Assembly: GCF_009759685.1 (NCBI RefSeq)
Contig: NZ_CP046654.1
Coordinates: 3,038,001 to 3,102,000 of the forward strand
Source of the DNA: Acinetobacter baumannii
GTDB taxonomy: Bacteria > Pseudomonadota > Gammaproteobacteria > Pseudomonadales > Moraxellaceae
Direction: 5' to 3'
Length of the DNA: 64,000 nucleotides
Below are positions 1 through 8,525 of this stretch, piece after piece. The position numbers and the translations under genes were made by a program. Below the pieces are notes generated by a model that saw only the letters and a program-made list of their open reading frames with translations, searched no databases and had not been told where the DNA came from. Each line of letters starts with the position of its first letter. Position 1 is the stretch's first letter.

Positions 1-1164
1 GAAGAATTAGTACCTGTTACGCCAATTGGTCGATTCGTTTTAAATAGAAATGTAGACAACTTCTTTGCTGAAACAGAGCAGGTAGCTTTCTGTCCGGGTC
101 ATGTAGTACCTGGTATTGATTTTACAGATGACCCACTTTTACAAGCCCGTCTATTTTCATACACAGATACCCAGTTAAGCCGTTTAGGCGGACCAAACTT
201 CCACCAAATTCCGATTAACAAACCTGTGTGTCCATTCCATAACAATCAACGTGATGGTATTCATCAGCATACCATTCATAAAGGACAGGCTGCATATCAA
301 CCAAACTCAATTGATGGAAATTGGCCAGTAGAAACACCGCCAGCGGCATCAAATGGTGGTTTTGAAAGTTATCCTGAAAAAATTAGTGGACATAAACTTC
401 GTCAAAGAAGTGAGACGTTCTCTGATTATTTCTCTCAACCGCGACTATATTACAAAAGCCTTGCACCGCATGAACAAAAACATGTGGTCGATGCCTATAC
501 TTTTGAATTAAGTAAAGTTCAAAGAAAGCATATTCGTGAGCGTCAAGTTCAACAAATTTTGGCTAATATCGACTTAGATTTGGCACGCCAAGTAGGGGCA
601 AATTTAGGTATTGAAGTGCCTGACTTAACCCTAAACTATAAGAAAACAGCAGTTGAAAAATCTGCCAAGTTATCTTTTTTAGCTTTCCCACCTGAAGATA
701 TTCAAGGTAGAAAAGTTGCCGTACTTATCCATAACATGGTGAAGTCTGACGCATTAGAAGCTATTAAAAACTGGGCAATTAAAGAAGGCGTAATCCTTCA
801 CTTACTAGCGCCGAGCTTGGCTCCAGTCAAAGATCATAAAGATAACGTTATTGTGGCTGATGGCATGCAAATGTCTGAGCCTTCAATTGCCTATGATGCG
901 GTAATTATTCCGGATGGCGATAACCTAAATACGGTTATGCAAGACGGGGTAGCTCGCCATTACTTACTCGAAGCTTATAAGCACTTAAAGCCAATCGTAT
1001 TTTTAGGTAATAAATCTGATTTGCTTGAACCATTAGGTTTAGTGGCGGATGAAGGAACTTTAATTGAAGATGAGTTCCAGCATGTTGCGGAAAAATTTAA
1101 GAACCTGATTAAAGCACACCGTGTTTGGTCACGAGAACAAATAGCCGCACATGTACCGGCTTAA
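1..1164 (+). CDS. katE: Large-subunit catalase (HPII type), C-terminal part
   Basis: The 3' end of a monofunctional haem catalase that breaks hydrogen peroxide into water and oxygen. The reading frame is open from base 1, so the start lies outside the window. The first 100 or so visible residues belong to the catalase core: the R-x-F-x-Y motif (RLFSY, Tyr54 of the visible part) carries the proximal haem-ligand tyrosine, followed by [11 protein letters not shown]. From about visible residue 230 the protein continues into the extra flavodoxin/DJ-1-like domain ([19 protein letters not shown]) that marks large-subunit (clade 2, KatE/HPII) catalases. It ends at a strong terminator. The family and subgroup are clear; the gene name is by similarity to HPII. 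Confidence 0.95.
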   Translation, partial: EELVPVTPIGRFVLNRNVDNFFAETEQVAFCPGHVVPGIDFTDDPLLQARLFSYTDTQLSRLGGPNFHQIPINKPVCPFHNNQRDGIHQHTIHKGQAAYQPNSIDGNWPVETPPAASNGGFESYPEKISGHKLRQRSETFSDYFSQPRLYYKSLAPHEQKHVVDAYTFELSKVQRKHIRERQVQQILANIDLDLARQVGANLGIEVPDLTLNYKKTAVEKSAKLSFLAFPPEDIQGRKVAVLIHNMVKSDALEAIKNWAIKEGVILHLLAPSLAPVKDHKDNVIVADGMQMSEPSIAYDAVIIPDGDNLNTVMQDGVARHYLLEAYKHLKPIVFLGNKSDLLEPLGLVADEGTLIEDEFQHVAEKFKNLIKAHRVWSREQIAAHVPA

Positions 1165-1170
1165 ATAAAA

Positions 1171-1206
1171 AAAGCCCTGAAAGTTTAAACGCTTTCAGGG
1201 CTTTTT
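1171..1206 (+). terminator. Rho-independent terminator after katE
   Basis: A 13-bp stem (AAAGCCCTGAAAG paired with CTTTCAGGGCTTT) around a short AT-rich loop, followed by a T run, starting 6 bases after the katE stop. It also sits just beyond the end of the convergent dehydrogenase gene and could stop transcription from both sides. Confidence 0.9.
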
Positions 1207-1219
1207 CTAACTTATGTTA

Positions 1220-2098
1220 TTAGCCATTAACAATTTGACCGCCATTTACATGAATAACCTGACCTGTAATATAACTTGCATCATCTGAGGCAAGGAAAAG
1301 ATAAGCAGGTGCGACTTCACTTGGCTGACCCATTCTACCCATTGGGGTATCTTTACCAAACTTTTCGACAGTTTCAGCATCGAAACTACTTGGAATAAGG
1401 GGAGTCCAGATTGGGCCTGGTGCAACACCATTTACACGAATACCTTTTTTCTGCTTCATTAAATTGTTCGATAGACTACGAGTAAAAGAGGTAATTGCAC
1501 CTTTAGTACTTGCATAGTCAATCAACTCATCATGACCTTGGTAACTGGTAATACTGGTGGTGTTAATAATGCTATCGCCTTCCTCCATATAAGGAATGGC
1601 TTCTTTGGTTAAATAAAACATGGCAAAAATATTTGTTTTAAATGTTTTTTCTAATTGTTCATTACTAATACTTTCAATTTCTTTTTGTTGATATTGCACA
1701 CCCGCATTATTTACTAAAATATTAATTTTACCAAAATGCTGTAGAACCTTATCAATATTTTGTTTTGCAAGGTCTGGATCGGAAATATCACCTTTTAATA
1801 AAAGACATTGTTGTCCTTCCTTTTCAATAAGCTGTTTAGTAATTTCGGCATCTTGGTCTTCTTCAAGGTACAGTACAGCAATATCGGCACCTTCACGGGC
1901 AAATAGTACGGCAACTGAACGGCCTATACCGCTATCACCACCGCTAATGACGGCAACTTTGCCTTTTAGTTTTTCACTGCCTTTATGAGATGCTTTAATA
2001 ATTTCTGGTTCAGGATGCATTTTCTCCTGATCACCTGGTTGATGAGGTTGAACTTGTGCAGGAACTTCTGATGGATACTGATTCGTTGTATTTTCCAT
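1220..2098 (-). CDS. SDR-family oxidoreductase, YghA/GSP39-like
   Basis: A short-chain dehydrogenase of 292 residues that probably uses NAD(P)H on an aldehyde, ketone or sugar-type substrate. About 45 residues of Pro/Gln-rich leader precede the Rossmann fold, typical of the E. coli YghA / Bacillus general stress protein 39 subgroup. Visible motifs are the cofactor loop SGGDSGIG (near residue 53), NNAG, and the catalytic YASTK. The ATG at 2098 has GAGGT about 10 bases upstream. It converges on katE. The subgroup is often stress-induced, which would suit a neighbour of catalase, but that link is inference and the substrate cannot be told. Confidence 0.85.
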   Translation of the reverse strand: MENTTNQYPSEVPAQVQPHQPGDQEKMHPEPEIIKASHKGSEKLKGKVAVISGGDSGIGRSVAVLFAREGADIAVLYLEEDQDAEITKQLIEKEGQQCLLLKGDISDPDLAKQNIDKVLQHFGKINILVNNAGVQYQQKEIESISNEQLEKTFKTNIFAMFYLTKEAIPYMEEGDSIINTTSITSYQGHDELIDYASTKGAITSFTRSLSNNLMKQKKGIRVNGVAPGPIWTPLIPSSFDAETVEKFGKDTPMGRMGQPSEVAPAYLFLASDDASYITGQVIHVNGGQIVNG

Positions 2099-2239
2099 GT
2101 CTAGACTACCTCTATTTAATTTTCAGTCCCTCTATATTGGTTAATCTGCACGTGAATATGAGTAAATAGTCTTTTTTAAAAAGTTGTCTTTGTTATTTTA
2201 TATATAAGGATGTAAAAAAATATAACATATCAAGTTAGG

Positions 2240-2653
2240 TTAGATAATATCTAATAACTTAACCTTGTTTTTATCAATCATACTTTCAACAATTGATCGA
2301 TTACCTGTATCATTTAGCCAATTTTCTATAGGTATATAATTAGATAAATCTAAAATTTCTTTTATTACTGTTTCCGCTTCGACTATATTTTTTAAGTCAT
2401 CTTTATTTTTACTGTTTTTAACAACTGTATTATCTAGTAATTTTTTTATATCTTCCGTTTCAATATTTTTTGATTTAATAATATACAAGTCTCTCTGAAA
2501 AGGATGGCTTGCGTGAGGCGGGTCTAATCTATAGCTCCATTCTTGGTTATAATCTTGCCAAGAATTTTTTATTTGAATATTACTGAGTAAGATTTCAGGT
2601 ACAGAAATATGAATATATTGTAGCGTTGAGTGTGTATGAATAGGTTGCATCAT
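2240..2653 (-). CDS. Hypothetical protein, 137 aa
   Basis: I do not recognise this protein. It has no signal peptide or membrane segment. The N-terminal half looks beta-rich with an aromatic and His/Pro-containing stretch (WSYRLDPPHASHPFQRD, about residues 39-55). The C-terminal half is charged and helical, rich in Lys, Asp, Glu and Asn. The gene is distinctly more AT-rich than its neighbours and stands alone between AT-rich gaps, which may mean acquired DNA. Two adjacent ATG codons (2653 and 2650) are possible starts; upstream there is only a weak purine stretch (GAGAAAAGA). The long codon-like open frame makes a real gene likely; no function can be assigned. Confidence 0.6.
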   Translation of the reverse strand: MMQPIHTHSTLQYIHISVPEILLSNIQIKNSWQDYNQEWSYRLDPPHASHPFQRDLYIIKSKNIETEDIKKLLDNTVVKNSKNKDDLKNIVEAETVIKEILDLSNYIPIENWLNDTGNRSIVESMIDKNKVKLLDII

Positions 2654-3137
2654 TCTTTTCTCACAAATATTATATATTAATTTTAAATCTTGATTTTAAT
2701 CACTCAAGTAAAGTTTTTATGCAAAAGTAATAGTTTATGTTATTGTTTTTAAATAATTTTAATTATATTTTAGGTTTGTTTCTTCAATAGTGAAGATGTT
2801 TTTGTTTTTTATTGATTTGTACGTTATGAAAGTTTGTGTTATTTAGCCTGAATTTTTAAATGCATTTGTAAAAATATATTGTTATGTAGGTTTGAGTAAT
2901 AATAAGTATGGTGAGTATTTAAAAAGTAAAATTAGCTAATAATTGATAAATATTTTAACTAAGAAAATCTTCATTTAAATAATGATGTTAGAGTTTTTAT
3001 TTGAAATTTAAATTATATACATTTAAAAAGATTGAAACATAGCATGGGTATAAAAATATTTTAAATCTCTTATCTTAAATTTATCCGTTCAATAAAAGCG
3101 GTAGCGACTTATAATTTTAATATAGGAAGATATAACT
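2654..3137. other. AT-rich intergenic gap, no gene seen
   Basis: About 480 bases of very AT-rich sequence between two diverging genes. I see no open frame with coding character in any frame. A TATAAT hexamer lies at 3110-3115, but its -35 region is poor and the leader would be short. The ribosome site AGGAAGA for the downstream gene is at 3124-3130. Confidence 0.5.
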
Positions 3138-4367
3138 ATGGCTAATACTAGATATGAAGATGATAACAATAGTTCAGGTACTTCAAATCGTGGATTTGCA
3201 AGTATGGATCCTGAAAGAGTCAGAGAAATAGCCAGTAAAGGTGGGCGAGCTGCACATGCCAGTGGCAATGCGCATGAATTTACTTCAGAAGAAGCTCGTG
3301 AAGCTGGCCGTGCTGCACATGCCAGTGGTAACGCACATGAATTTACCTCAGAAGAGGCTCGTGAAGCTGGTGCTTTAAGTCATAAAAACGATGATCGTAA
3401 TGGTCGTGGTCGCAGCCGTTATGATGACGACGAAGATGATGACCGCGGCCGTTCAAGCGGTCGAGGCCGTGGCCGCAGTCGTTATGATGATGACGACGAA
3501 GATGATGATCGCGGTCGCTCAGGCGGTCGAGGCCGTGGCCGCAGTCGTGATGACGACGATGAAGATGATGATCGCGGTCGCTCAGGCGGTCGAGGCCGTG
3601 GTCGCAGTCGTGATGACGACGATGAAGATGATGATCGCGGTCGTTCGGGCGGTCGAGGCCGTGGTCGCAGTCGTGATGACGACGATGAAGATGATGATCG
3701 CGGTCGTTCGGGCGGTCGAGGTCGTGGTCGCAGCCGCCGTGATGATGACGATGAAGATGATGATCGCGGTCGCTCAGGTGGCCGAGGTCGTGGTCGCAGC
3801 CGTTATGATGACGACGATGAAGATGATGATCGCGGTCGTTCGGGCGGTCGAGGTCGTGGTCGCAGCCGTCGTGACGATGACGACGAAGATGATGATCGTG
3901 GCCGTTCAGGTGGCCGAGGCCGTGGTCGCAGCCGTTATGATGACGACGAAGATGATGATCGTGGCCGTTCAGGTGGCCGAGGCCGTGGTCGCAGCCGTCG
4001 TGACGATGACGACGAAGATGATGATCGTGGCCGTTCAGGTGGCCGAGGCCGTGGTCGCAGTCGTTATGATGACGACGATGAAGATGATGACCGTGGCCGT
4101 TCAGGTGGCCGAGGCCGTGGTCGCAGCCGTCGTGATGATGATGACGAAGATGATGATCGCGGTCGTTCAGGTGGTCGAGGCCGTGGCCGCAGTCGTTATG
4201 ATGATGACGATGAAGATGAAGATCGTGGTCGTTCAGGTGGCCGAGGCCGTGGTCGCAGCCGTCGTGATGACGATGACGACGATGATGACCGCCGTGGCCG
4301 TTCAGATGGTCGTGGCCAGAACTCTCGTAATCAAAAACGCGATGCTTATGGACGCTTTACGTCTTAA
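3138..4367 (+). CDS. KGG-motif stress protein with long acidic/RG repeat tail
   Basis: A 409-residue low-complexity protein. The first 80 residues carry the KGG (stress-induced, GsiB/con-10-like) repeat: a complete motif (DPERVREIASKGGRAAH) and two further near-identical copies (SGNAHEFTSEEAREAG). From about residue 88 to 395 come 14 tandem units of 20-22 residues, each an Arg/Gly basic block (RGRGRSR) followed by an acidic block (DDDDEDDD) and RGRSGG. Units differ mainly in having Tyr, Arg or Asp at the junction. A short polar tail (NQKRDAYGRFTS) ends the protein. No membrane or signal segment is present. KGG proteins are linked to dehydration and general stress; the charged tail is expected to be disordered and may bind nucleic acid or phase-separate (inference). 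The repeat number probably varies between strains. Confidence 0.8.
   Translation: MANTRYEDDNNSSGTSNRGFASMDPERVREIASKGGRAAHASGNAHEFTSEEAREAGRAAHASGNAHEFTSEEAREAGALSHKNDDRNGRGRSRYDDDEDDDRGRSSGRGRGRSRYDDDDEDDDRGRSGGRGRGRSRDDDDEDDDRGRSGGRGRGRSRDDDDEDDDRGRSGGRGRGRSRDDDDEDDDRGRSGGRGRGRSRRDDDDEDDDRGRSGGRGRGRSRYDDDDEDDDRGRSGGRGRGRSRRDDDDEDDDRGRSGGRGRGRSRYDDDEDDDRGRSGGRGRGRSRRDDDDEDDDRGRSGGRGRGRSRYDDDDEDDDRGRSGGRGRGRSRRDDDDEDDDRGRSGGRGRGRSRYDDDDEDEDRGRSGGRGRGRSRRDDDDDDDDRRGRSDGRGQNSRNQKRDAYGRFTS
3400..4320 (+). repeat. In-frame tandem repeat of 60-66 bp units, 14 copies
   Basis: DNA underlying the RG/acidic tail of the KGG protein. Unit length switches between 63 and 66 bases by gain or loss of single codons, so copy changes keep the frame. 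Several neighbouring units are nearly identical at silent positions, the pattern left by recent slippage or unequal recombination. Confidence 0.9.
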
Positions 4368-4385
4368 GCAAACAGTTTTTGAGAA

Positions 4386-4423
4386 TAAAGGAGGCATTAT
4401 GCCTCCTTTATTTTTATTATTTT
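4386..4423. terminator. Bidirectional terminator between KGG gene and ddrR
   Basis: A perfect 11-bp stem (TAAAGGAGGCA / TGCCTCCTTTA) with a 3-base loop, T-rich on the right. It sits between the KGG gene stop and the convergent ddrR stop. Confidence 0.9.
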
Positions 4424-4427
4424 AAAC

Positions 4428-4664
4428 TTATGAATGGGTAAGGGGATGTAAGCCTTTTACAATATCTGTGAATTCTGAGCCATTTAACCAAAATGATTTC
4501 TTTAAAAATAGTGTCGTCATAATACTTTCGGCTGCTTCACTTTCCGGATTTTCACAGAAAATTCCATAGCTTTCGCCTAATACCGCATCATTTTCAATAA
4601 GACGGATATAGTAAGCATGTTGTTCATCTGCATAACCTAAAACTGCATCACGTTGATTTTTCAT
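4428..4664 (-). CDS. ddrR: DdrR, DNA-damage-response co-repressor
   Basis: A small acidic protein that I recognise as DdrR, which is restricted to Acinetobacter and relatives. Established work places it as a partner of UmuDAb that helps repress SOS-type genes until DNA damage. The frame is open from an ATG at 4679, but the ATG at 4664 (MKNQRDAVLG) is better: GGAG lies 9 bases before it and it gives the expected length of 78 residues. The protein has no DNA-binding or membrane motif that I can see. The gene diverges from umuDAb, as in other Acinetobacter, and ends at a terminator shared with the KGG gene. Confidence 0.88.
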   Translation of the reverse strand: MKNQRDAVLGYADEQHAYYIRLIENDAVLGESYGIFCENPESEAAESIMTTLFLKKSFWLNGSEFTDIVKGLHPLTHS

Positions 4665-4880
4665 TTCGCATGTCTCCATACCAAAAACTGAATCTAACTC
4701 ATATTTAAGTGTTCAGAATTTCATTGATAAAAATCAAAACAGTCAGTAATAAGGACTATTTCACAATAGGTTTTGATTCTCTTCAACTTACCATTTCCGT
4801 TTTAACATCCCTGTTAAAAGCAAAATGGATTAAAATCTGATCATGAAATTTATTGTTATGCAAAAAAAATATTTCGTCAA

Positions 4881-4910
4881 CTTGAAAATGTAACTTTTTC
4901 AAGTTACATT
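4881..4910 (+). promoter_or_regulatory. umuDAb promoter overlapped by the UmuDAb operator
   Basis: Two overlapping dyads: CTTGAAAA (4881-4888) with TTTTCAAG (4896-4903), and TGTAACTT (4889-4896) with AAGTTACA (4901-4908). The first matches the palindrome described for UmuDAb/DdrR-repressed genes in Acinetobacter. TTGAAA (4882-4887) and TACATT (4905-4910), spaced 17 bases, form a good sigma70 promoter, so bound repressor would cover both the -35 and -10 elements. The ribosome site GGAGG is at 4938-4942. Confidence 0.85.
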
Positions 4911-4946
4911 GTCTGTGTAGGATTTGAACGGTGAAATGGAGGCGAT

Positions 4947-5558
4947 ATGCCAAAGAAGAAAGAATTCGAGCATGGCGGTGCACGGGAAAACGCCGGCCGT
5001 AAAGCACAGTTCAATGAACCCACTAAAGTGATTCGTGTTCCTGAATCTCAAGTCAACTTTATCAAAAATTGGTTGCTGAATAATGTCAAAACCGATAACC
5101 AGACAGATTTCACTTCAAAACTAAAGATACAGCAGGTCCATCCGAACAACGATAAAATTTACCATATTCCTTTGGCGACAGAACGTGTTGCTGCGGGTTT
5201 CCCATCACCAGCGCAAGACGATATTGAGCAAGCACTCGATTTAAATGAATATTTAATTAGAAATGAAAATGCCACCTTTATTGTCAAAGCCAATTCGTTG
5301 TCTATGTTAGATGCCGGAATTGATATTGATGATCCGCTTATTGTGGACCGTAGTATTCCTGCTAAATCGGGCGATATTGTGATTGCACTTATCGACAATG
5401 ATTTCACTGTTAAGCGCTTAATGATTGATACCCAATTTCAGCCCCCTAAAGTGTGGCTAAAAGCAGAAAACCCTGATTATCAAAATATTTATATTGAAGA
5501 GGGGCAAGAACTGGTGATTTGGGGAGTCGTGACCTATAACCTCAAACGAATGAGATAA
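4947..5558 (+). CDS. umuDAb: UmuDAb, self-cleaving LexA/UmuD-like SOS repressor
   Basis: A 203-residue S24-family protein with the long N-terminus of Acinetobacter UmuDAb. The LexA-type machinery is complete: cleavage site Ala83-Gly84 (in RVAAGFPS), catalytic Ser119 (in NSLSM) and Lys156 (in FTVKR), the same numbers reported for the A. baylyi protein. Acinetobacter lacks a classical LexA; UmuDAb represses DNA-damage genes and cleaves itself after RecA activation. The N-terminal 70 residues (GGARENAGRKAQF) would bind DNA. No umuC follows, so here it acts as a free-standing regulator rather than a polymerase V subunit. It probably represses itself through the operator upstream. Confidence 0.95.
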   Translation: MPKKKEFEHGGARENAGRKAQFNEPTKVIRVPESQVNFIKNWLLNNVKTDNQTDFTSKLKIQQVHPNNDKIYHIPLATERVAAGFPSPAQDDIEQALDLNEYLIRNENATFIVKANSLSMLDAGIDIDDPLIVDRSIPAKSGDIVIALIDNDFTVKRLMIDTQFQPPKVWLKAENPDYQNIYIEEGQELVIWGVVTYNLKRMR

Positions 5559-5580
5559 ATTTTTCTTATATTTATTATTT

Positions 5581-5617
5581 AAGTTACCGACCCGAAAAGT
5601 GAGTCAGTAACTTTTTC
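5581..5617 (+). terminator. Terminator after umuDAb
   Basis: An imperfect hairpin (AAGTTAC-GAC pairing with GTC-GTAACTT, AAAA in the loop) followed by TTTTT, about 20 bases after the umuDAb stop. It lies just beyond the end of the convergent LysE gene. Confidence 0.75.
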
Positions 5618-5628
5618 CTAAATGACTT

Positions 5629-6240
5629 TTAAATTTGTCCAATCAATAAACATGTTGCGATAACAACCATCAAACCGCCCGAAAAACGGCCCACTAACTG
5701 TGCTGCTTGTGGTCTGGTTTTCAAAATAGCCTCTGAACCATAACCCACCATTAAGTAAATAATCGCGCAGCTAATCATGTGCACAACACCGAAGGCAAGA
5801 ATCTGTGTAGTTACGGACCATGAAGCAGTCGTGTCAATAAATTGAGGAAGCAGGGCTAAAAAGAGCAAAAAAACTTTCGGGTTTAATCCACTCACGTAAA
5901 CGCCTTTGGTTGCCCAACTTAACCATGACTGAGCCTTTTCAGAATCAGACTCGTTCGGAGTTGGAGGGGTGAGTAATAAATTTATTCCCATCCATAATAA
6001 ATAAGCAGAACCCGCAACAGTAAGGATCATCAGAGCAGTTGGGTTATTTGCTACAAGCATACCAACACCAGCCGCTACCAATAAAATCGTAATAAAGTGC
6101 CCAAATAGCATACCTGCAACAGCGGGTACGACGACTTTACCCTTAATACCTGCGGAAATGGCGTAGGCCCAGTCTGCCCCTGGCGTAATAATAAAAAGAA
6201 TGGAGACACTCCAAAATGCAATAAAAATGTTAAAAGCCAT
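5629..6240 (-). CDS. LysE/RhtB-family amino-acid exporter
   Basis: A 203-residue integral membrane protein of the LysE/RhtB translocator family, which exports amino acids or related metabolites across the inner membrane. It has the family opening (ITPGADWAYAISAGIKGK) and a mid-protein GLNPKVFLLFLALLPQFI motif, with about six hydrophobic segments. It is transcribed away from an Lrp/AsnC regulator 156 bases off, the usual arrangement when the regulator senses the exported amino acid. The substrate cannot be read from sequence. Confidence 0.88.
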   Translation of the reverse strand: MAFNIFIAFWSVSILFIITPGADWAYAISAGIKGKVVVPAVAGMLFGHFITILLVAAGVGMLVANNPTALMILTVAGSAYLLWMGINLLLTPPTPNESDSEKAQSWLSWATKGVYVSGLNPKVFLLFLALLPQFIDTTASWSVTTQILAFGVVHMISCAIIYLMVGYGSEAILKTRPQAAQLVGRFSGGLMVVIATCLLIGQI

Positions 6241-6396
6241 ATGCTTATCTCGGCAAACTATTTTCCAAAGGTTTCGCCCGTGGTTTAGAAAAAATCCCTA
6301 TTTATTCGAGCTTGTTGAAAATAATATGCTCATGTATTTAGAATGTGCTTTTAAATGTTTGCTCATATCACATACATTTGGGGTAAATTTTTCTAA

Positions 6397-6852
6397 ATGG
6401 ATCGCATAGATAAAAAGATTCTTGCTGAATTGCAATTAAATGGCCGATTATCTATCACTGAGTTGGCAGAAAAAGTTGGTTTGAGCATTTCACCTTGTCA
6501 TAGACGAGTGAAGGCTTTAGAAGAGTCGGGAGCTATCAAAGGCTATCGGGCAGAGCTCGACCCAAACTTAGTCGGTTTTGAGTTTTCAGCAATTGTTTTT
6601 ATTACGCTTAAAGAAGGCGATAAACAGGCGGTTGAGAAGTTTGAAAATGCCGTGATTGAGATTCCGCAAATTATTCAGGCGCAGCGTTTGTTTGGTGAAC
6701 CTGACTATTTACTCCATGTTGTCGCTAAAGATTTACCGGCTTTTCAGCGTTTATATGACGAAAAATTATCTGCTATTCCAAGTGTGCAACGGCTCATCTC
6801 AACCATTGTGATGAAAGATGTGGTGCCTGAGCGTTTATTTCCGATTGGCTAA
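6397..6852 (+). CDS. Lrp/AsnC-family transcriptional regulator
   Basis: A 151-residue regulator with an N-terminal winged HTH (about residues 18-45, LSITELAEKVGLSISPCHRR) and a C-terminal RAM ligand-binding domain (SAIVFITLKEGD onward, with RLFGEPDYLLHV). It probably binds an amino acid and controls the divergent LysE exporter; that pairing is inference from position. The start ATG at 6397 has only a distant GGGGT ahead of it, but no other start is better placed. It ends at a strong terminator. Confidence 0.9.
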   Translation: MDRIDKKILAELQLNGRLSITELAEKVGLSISPCHRRVKALEESGAIKGYRAELDPNLVGFEFSAIVFITLKEGDKQAVEKFENAVIEIPQIIQAQRLFGEPDYLLHVVAKDLPAFQRLYDEKLSAIPSVQRLISTIVMKDVVPERLFPIG

Positions 6853-6864
6853 ATCATCAGATGT

Positions 6865-6893
6865 AAAAAAGAAGCTTTAAAGCTTCTTTTTTT
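6865..6893. terminator. Symmetrical terminator between Lrp gene and NCS1 permease
   Basis: A self-complementary stretch with arms AAAAAAGAAGCTTT and AAAGCTTCTTTTTT, so the U tract works in either direction. It separates two convergent genes. Confidence 0.85.
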
Positions 6894-6908
6894 AATTGGT
6901 AAAGGGGG

Positions 6909-8525
6909 CTAAGCATCGAGTGTTTTACACAAAGAACAAATTGTACCGTTATGTTTGTGAGAGAACATAATATCTGGACGCTCATAGCCTTGCTCACATA
7001 CGCGGCAGTGATAAACAGTTGCTACTGGTGTACCTTCAGCATCGTAACGTGGTTCTTTAACGCCGTCATCGTGTGACTTGATGTAGTATTTTCCTTTGGT
7101 TAGTAGGCCCATGATTGGTGTTAATACAAAGGCAAGTACAAGCGCAATAATTGGAGAGTAAGGCGCTAGGAAACTACCCAGTAAGCCGAAGAATGCTGCA
7201 ATTGATAAGCCTGCTGATACAAGGAACGCAACCATACCAACAGGGTTTACGTTGTAGAGCATGTCACGGCGGTATTCCGGTTCTTTTGGTGAAAGTTTTA
7301 AAACATATTTGTTGATCGAAATATCTGTTGCAACCACCACCACCCAAGCAATCGCAAAGTTTGAATAGAATCCTAAGATTTTACCCAATACCGCAAACAT
7401 GTTGCCTTCCATCAAAGCAAGCGCAATTGCCAAGTTTACGATCACAAAGACAATACGCCCCGGATAATGTTTGCTAATACGAGTGTAGGCACTTGTCCAT
7501 GCAAGGGAACCAGAGTAAGCATTGGTCACATTAATTTTAATTTGAGAAATAACCACTAAAATAACCGCGAGTGTTAAAGCAGCCCAACCCGGAAGCATGT
7601 CATGAAACGCTGCATTAAACTGTTGAACAGGTTCAGTGCTGTTTACGCCCGGTATTTTAGTAAGTAAATAGAAACCTAAAAATGCCCCAATAATTTGTTT
7701 GATCGCTCCTAAAATTACCCAGCCTGGACCCGCTGAAATAACCGCGGCCCACCATGCTTTGCTATTTTCTTTTGTTTTTGCAGGCATGAAGCGTAGGTAG
7801 TCAATTTGCTCACCGATTTGCATGATTAAAGATAAGCATATACCCGCACCAAGCATAATCGCTGCCATATCTGCAGGTGCAAAACCTTCATGACCTGTAA
7901 ACGTTGCAAACTGGCTAACCAAGGTAGGTTCTTGGTAAATCAGATAGGCCACAGGACCAATCATTAGAACGAGCCAAAGTGGGGTAGTCCAGACTTGTAA
8001 TTTACTTAAGGCTTTCATGCCATAAATGACGAGTGGAATGACCATAATGGTTGAGATGAGATAACCAGCCCATAGCGGAATGCCTAAACCGAGTAATAAC
8101 CCTTGCGCCATGATTGAACCTTCAAGGGCAAAGAAAATAAAGGTGAAACTGGCGAAAATGATACTGGTTAGGACCGAACCGATATAACCAAAACCTGCAC
8201 CGCGGGTAATCAAGTCAAGGTCGATGTTATAGCGCGCTGCGTAGTAGGCTAAAGGAATGCCGGTTAAGAAGATAATAATTGCTGCAAATAAAATGGAGAA
8301 AACAGCATTGGTTGTTCCGTAAGACATACCAATACTGGCGCCAATAGAAAAGTCAGCAAGATAGGCAATACCACCAAGTGCAGTAATAGCAACAACTTTG
8401 GGACTCCAGCGCCGAAAGCTGTGTGGAGCATAACGTAAAGTATAATCTTCTAAGGTTTCATTCACTGCTTTTTGTGAATCTGTACCTTGCACAGTGTCCA
8501 GATTTGGATGTTCAGATACACTCAT
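6909..8525 (-). CDS. NCS1-family nucleobase permease with C-terminal four-Cys tail
   Basis: A membrane permease of the purine-cytosine/NCS1 family, about 538 residues and 12 hydrophobic segments. Family motifs include YALRYAPHSFRRWSP at the N-terminus, TRGAGFGYIGS and QIKINVTNAYSGSLAW. After the last membrane helix comes a short cytoplasmic tail with two CxxC pairs (HCRVCEQ and ICSLCKT), a possible metal-binding ribbon that CodB-type permeases lack. The frame is open from a TTG at 8555, but the ATG at 8525 has GGGAG 9 bases upstream and is preferred. It diverges from a kinase whose N-terminus is a paralogue of this whole protein, including the Cys tail. The substrate is unknown; cytosine, a purine or a related ring compound is likely from the family. 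Confidence 0.88.
   Translation of the reverse strand: MSVSEHPNLDTVQGTDSQKAVNETLEDYTLRYAPHSFRRWSPKVVAITALGGIAYLADFSIGASIGMSYGTTNAVFSILFAAIIIFLTGIPLAYYAARYNIDLDLITRGAGFGYIGSVLTSIIFASFTFIFFALEGSIMAQGLLLGLGIPLWAGYLISTIMVIPLVIYGMKALSKLQVWTTPLWLVLMIGPVAYLIYQEPTLVSQFATFTGHEGFAPADMAAIMLGAGICLSLIMQIGEQIDYLRFMPAKTKENSKAWWAAVISAGPGWVILGAIKQIIGAFLGFYLLTKIPGVNSTEPVQQFNAAFHDMLPGWAALTLAVILVVISQIKINVTNAYSGSLAWTSAYTRISKHYPGRIVFVIVNLAIALALMEGNMFAVLGKILGFYSNFAIAWVVVVATDISINKYVLKLSPKEPEYRRDMLYNVNPVGMVAFLVSAGLSIAAFFGLLGSFLAPYSPIIALVLAFVLTPIMGLLTKGKYYIKSHDDGVKEPRYDAEGTPVATVYHCRVCEQGYERPDIMFSHKHNGTICSLCKTLDA

Noticed and set aside
3110..3115. TATAAT as promoter of the KGG gene
   Set aside because: The -35 region at the right spacing (GTTCAA) is poor and the leader would barely include the ribosome site.
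3391..4425. A second long open frame (Met/Val/Ala-rich, 344 codons) over the KGG repeat region
   Set aside because: It is the +1 shadow of the repeat; its composition follows from shifting GAT/CGT-type codons, and it has no ribosome site.
4783..5007. Minus-strand frame in the ddrR-umuDAb gap
   Set aside because: It covers the umuDAb promoter and start, has no ribosome site, and shows no family resemblance.
6200..6409. Plus-strand frame between the LysE and Lrp genes
   Set aside because: It begins inside the LysE gene on the opposite strand and reads through the control region; no coding character.
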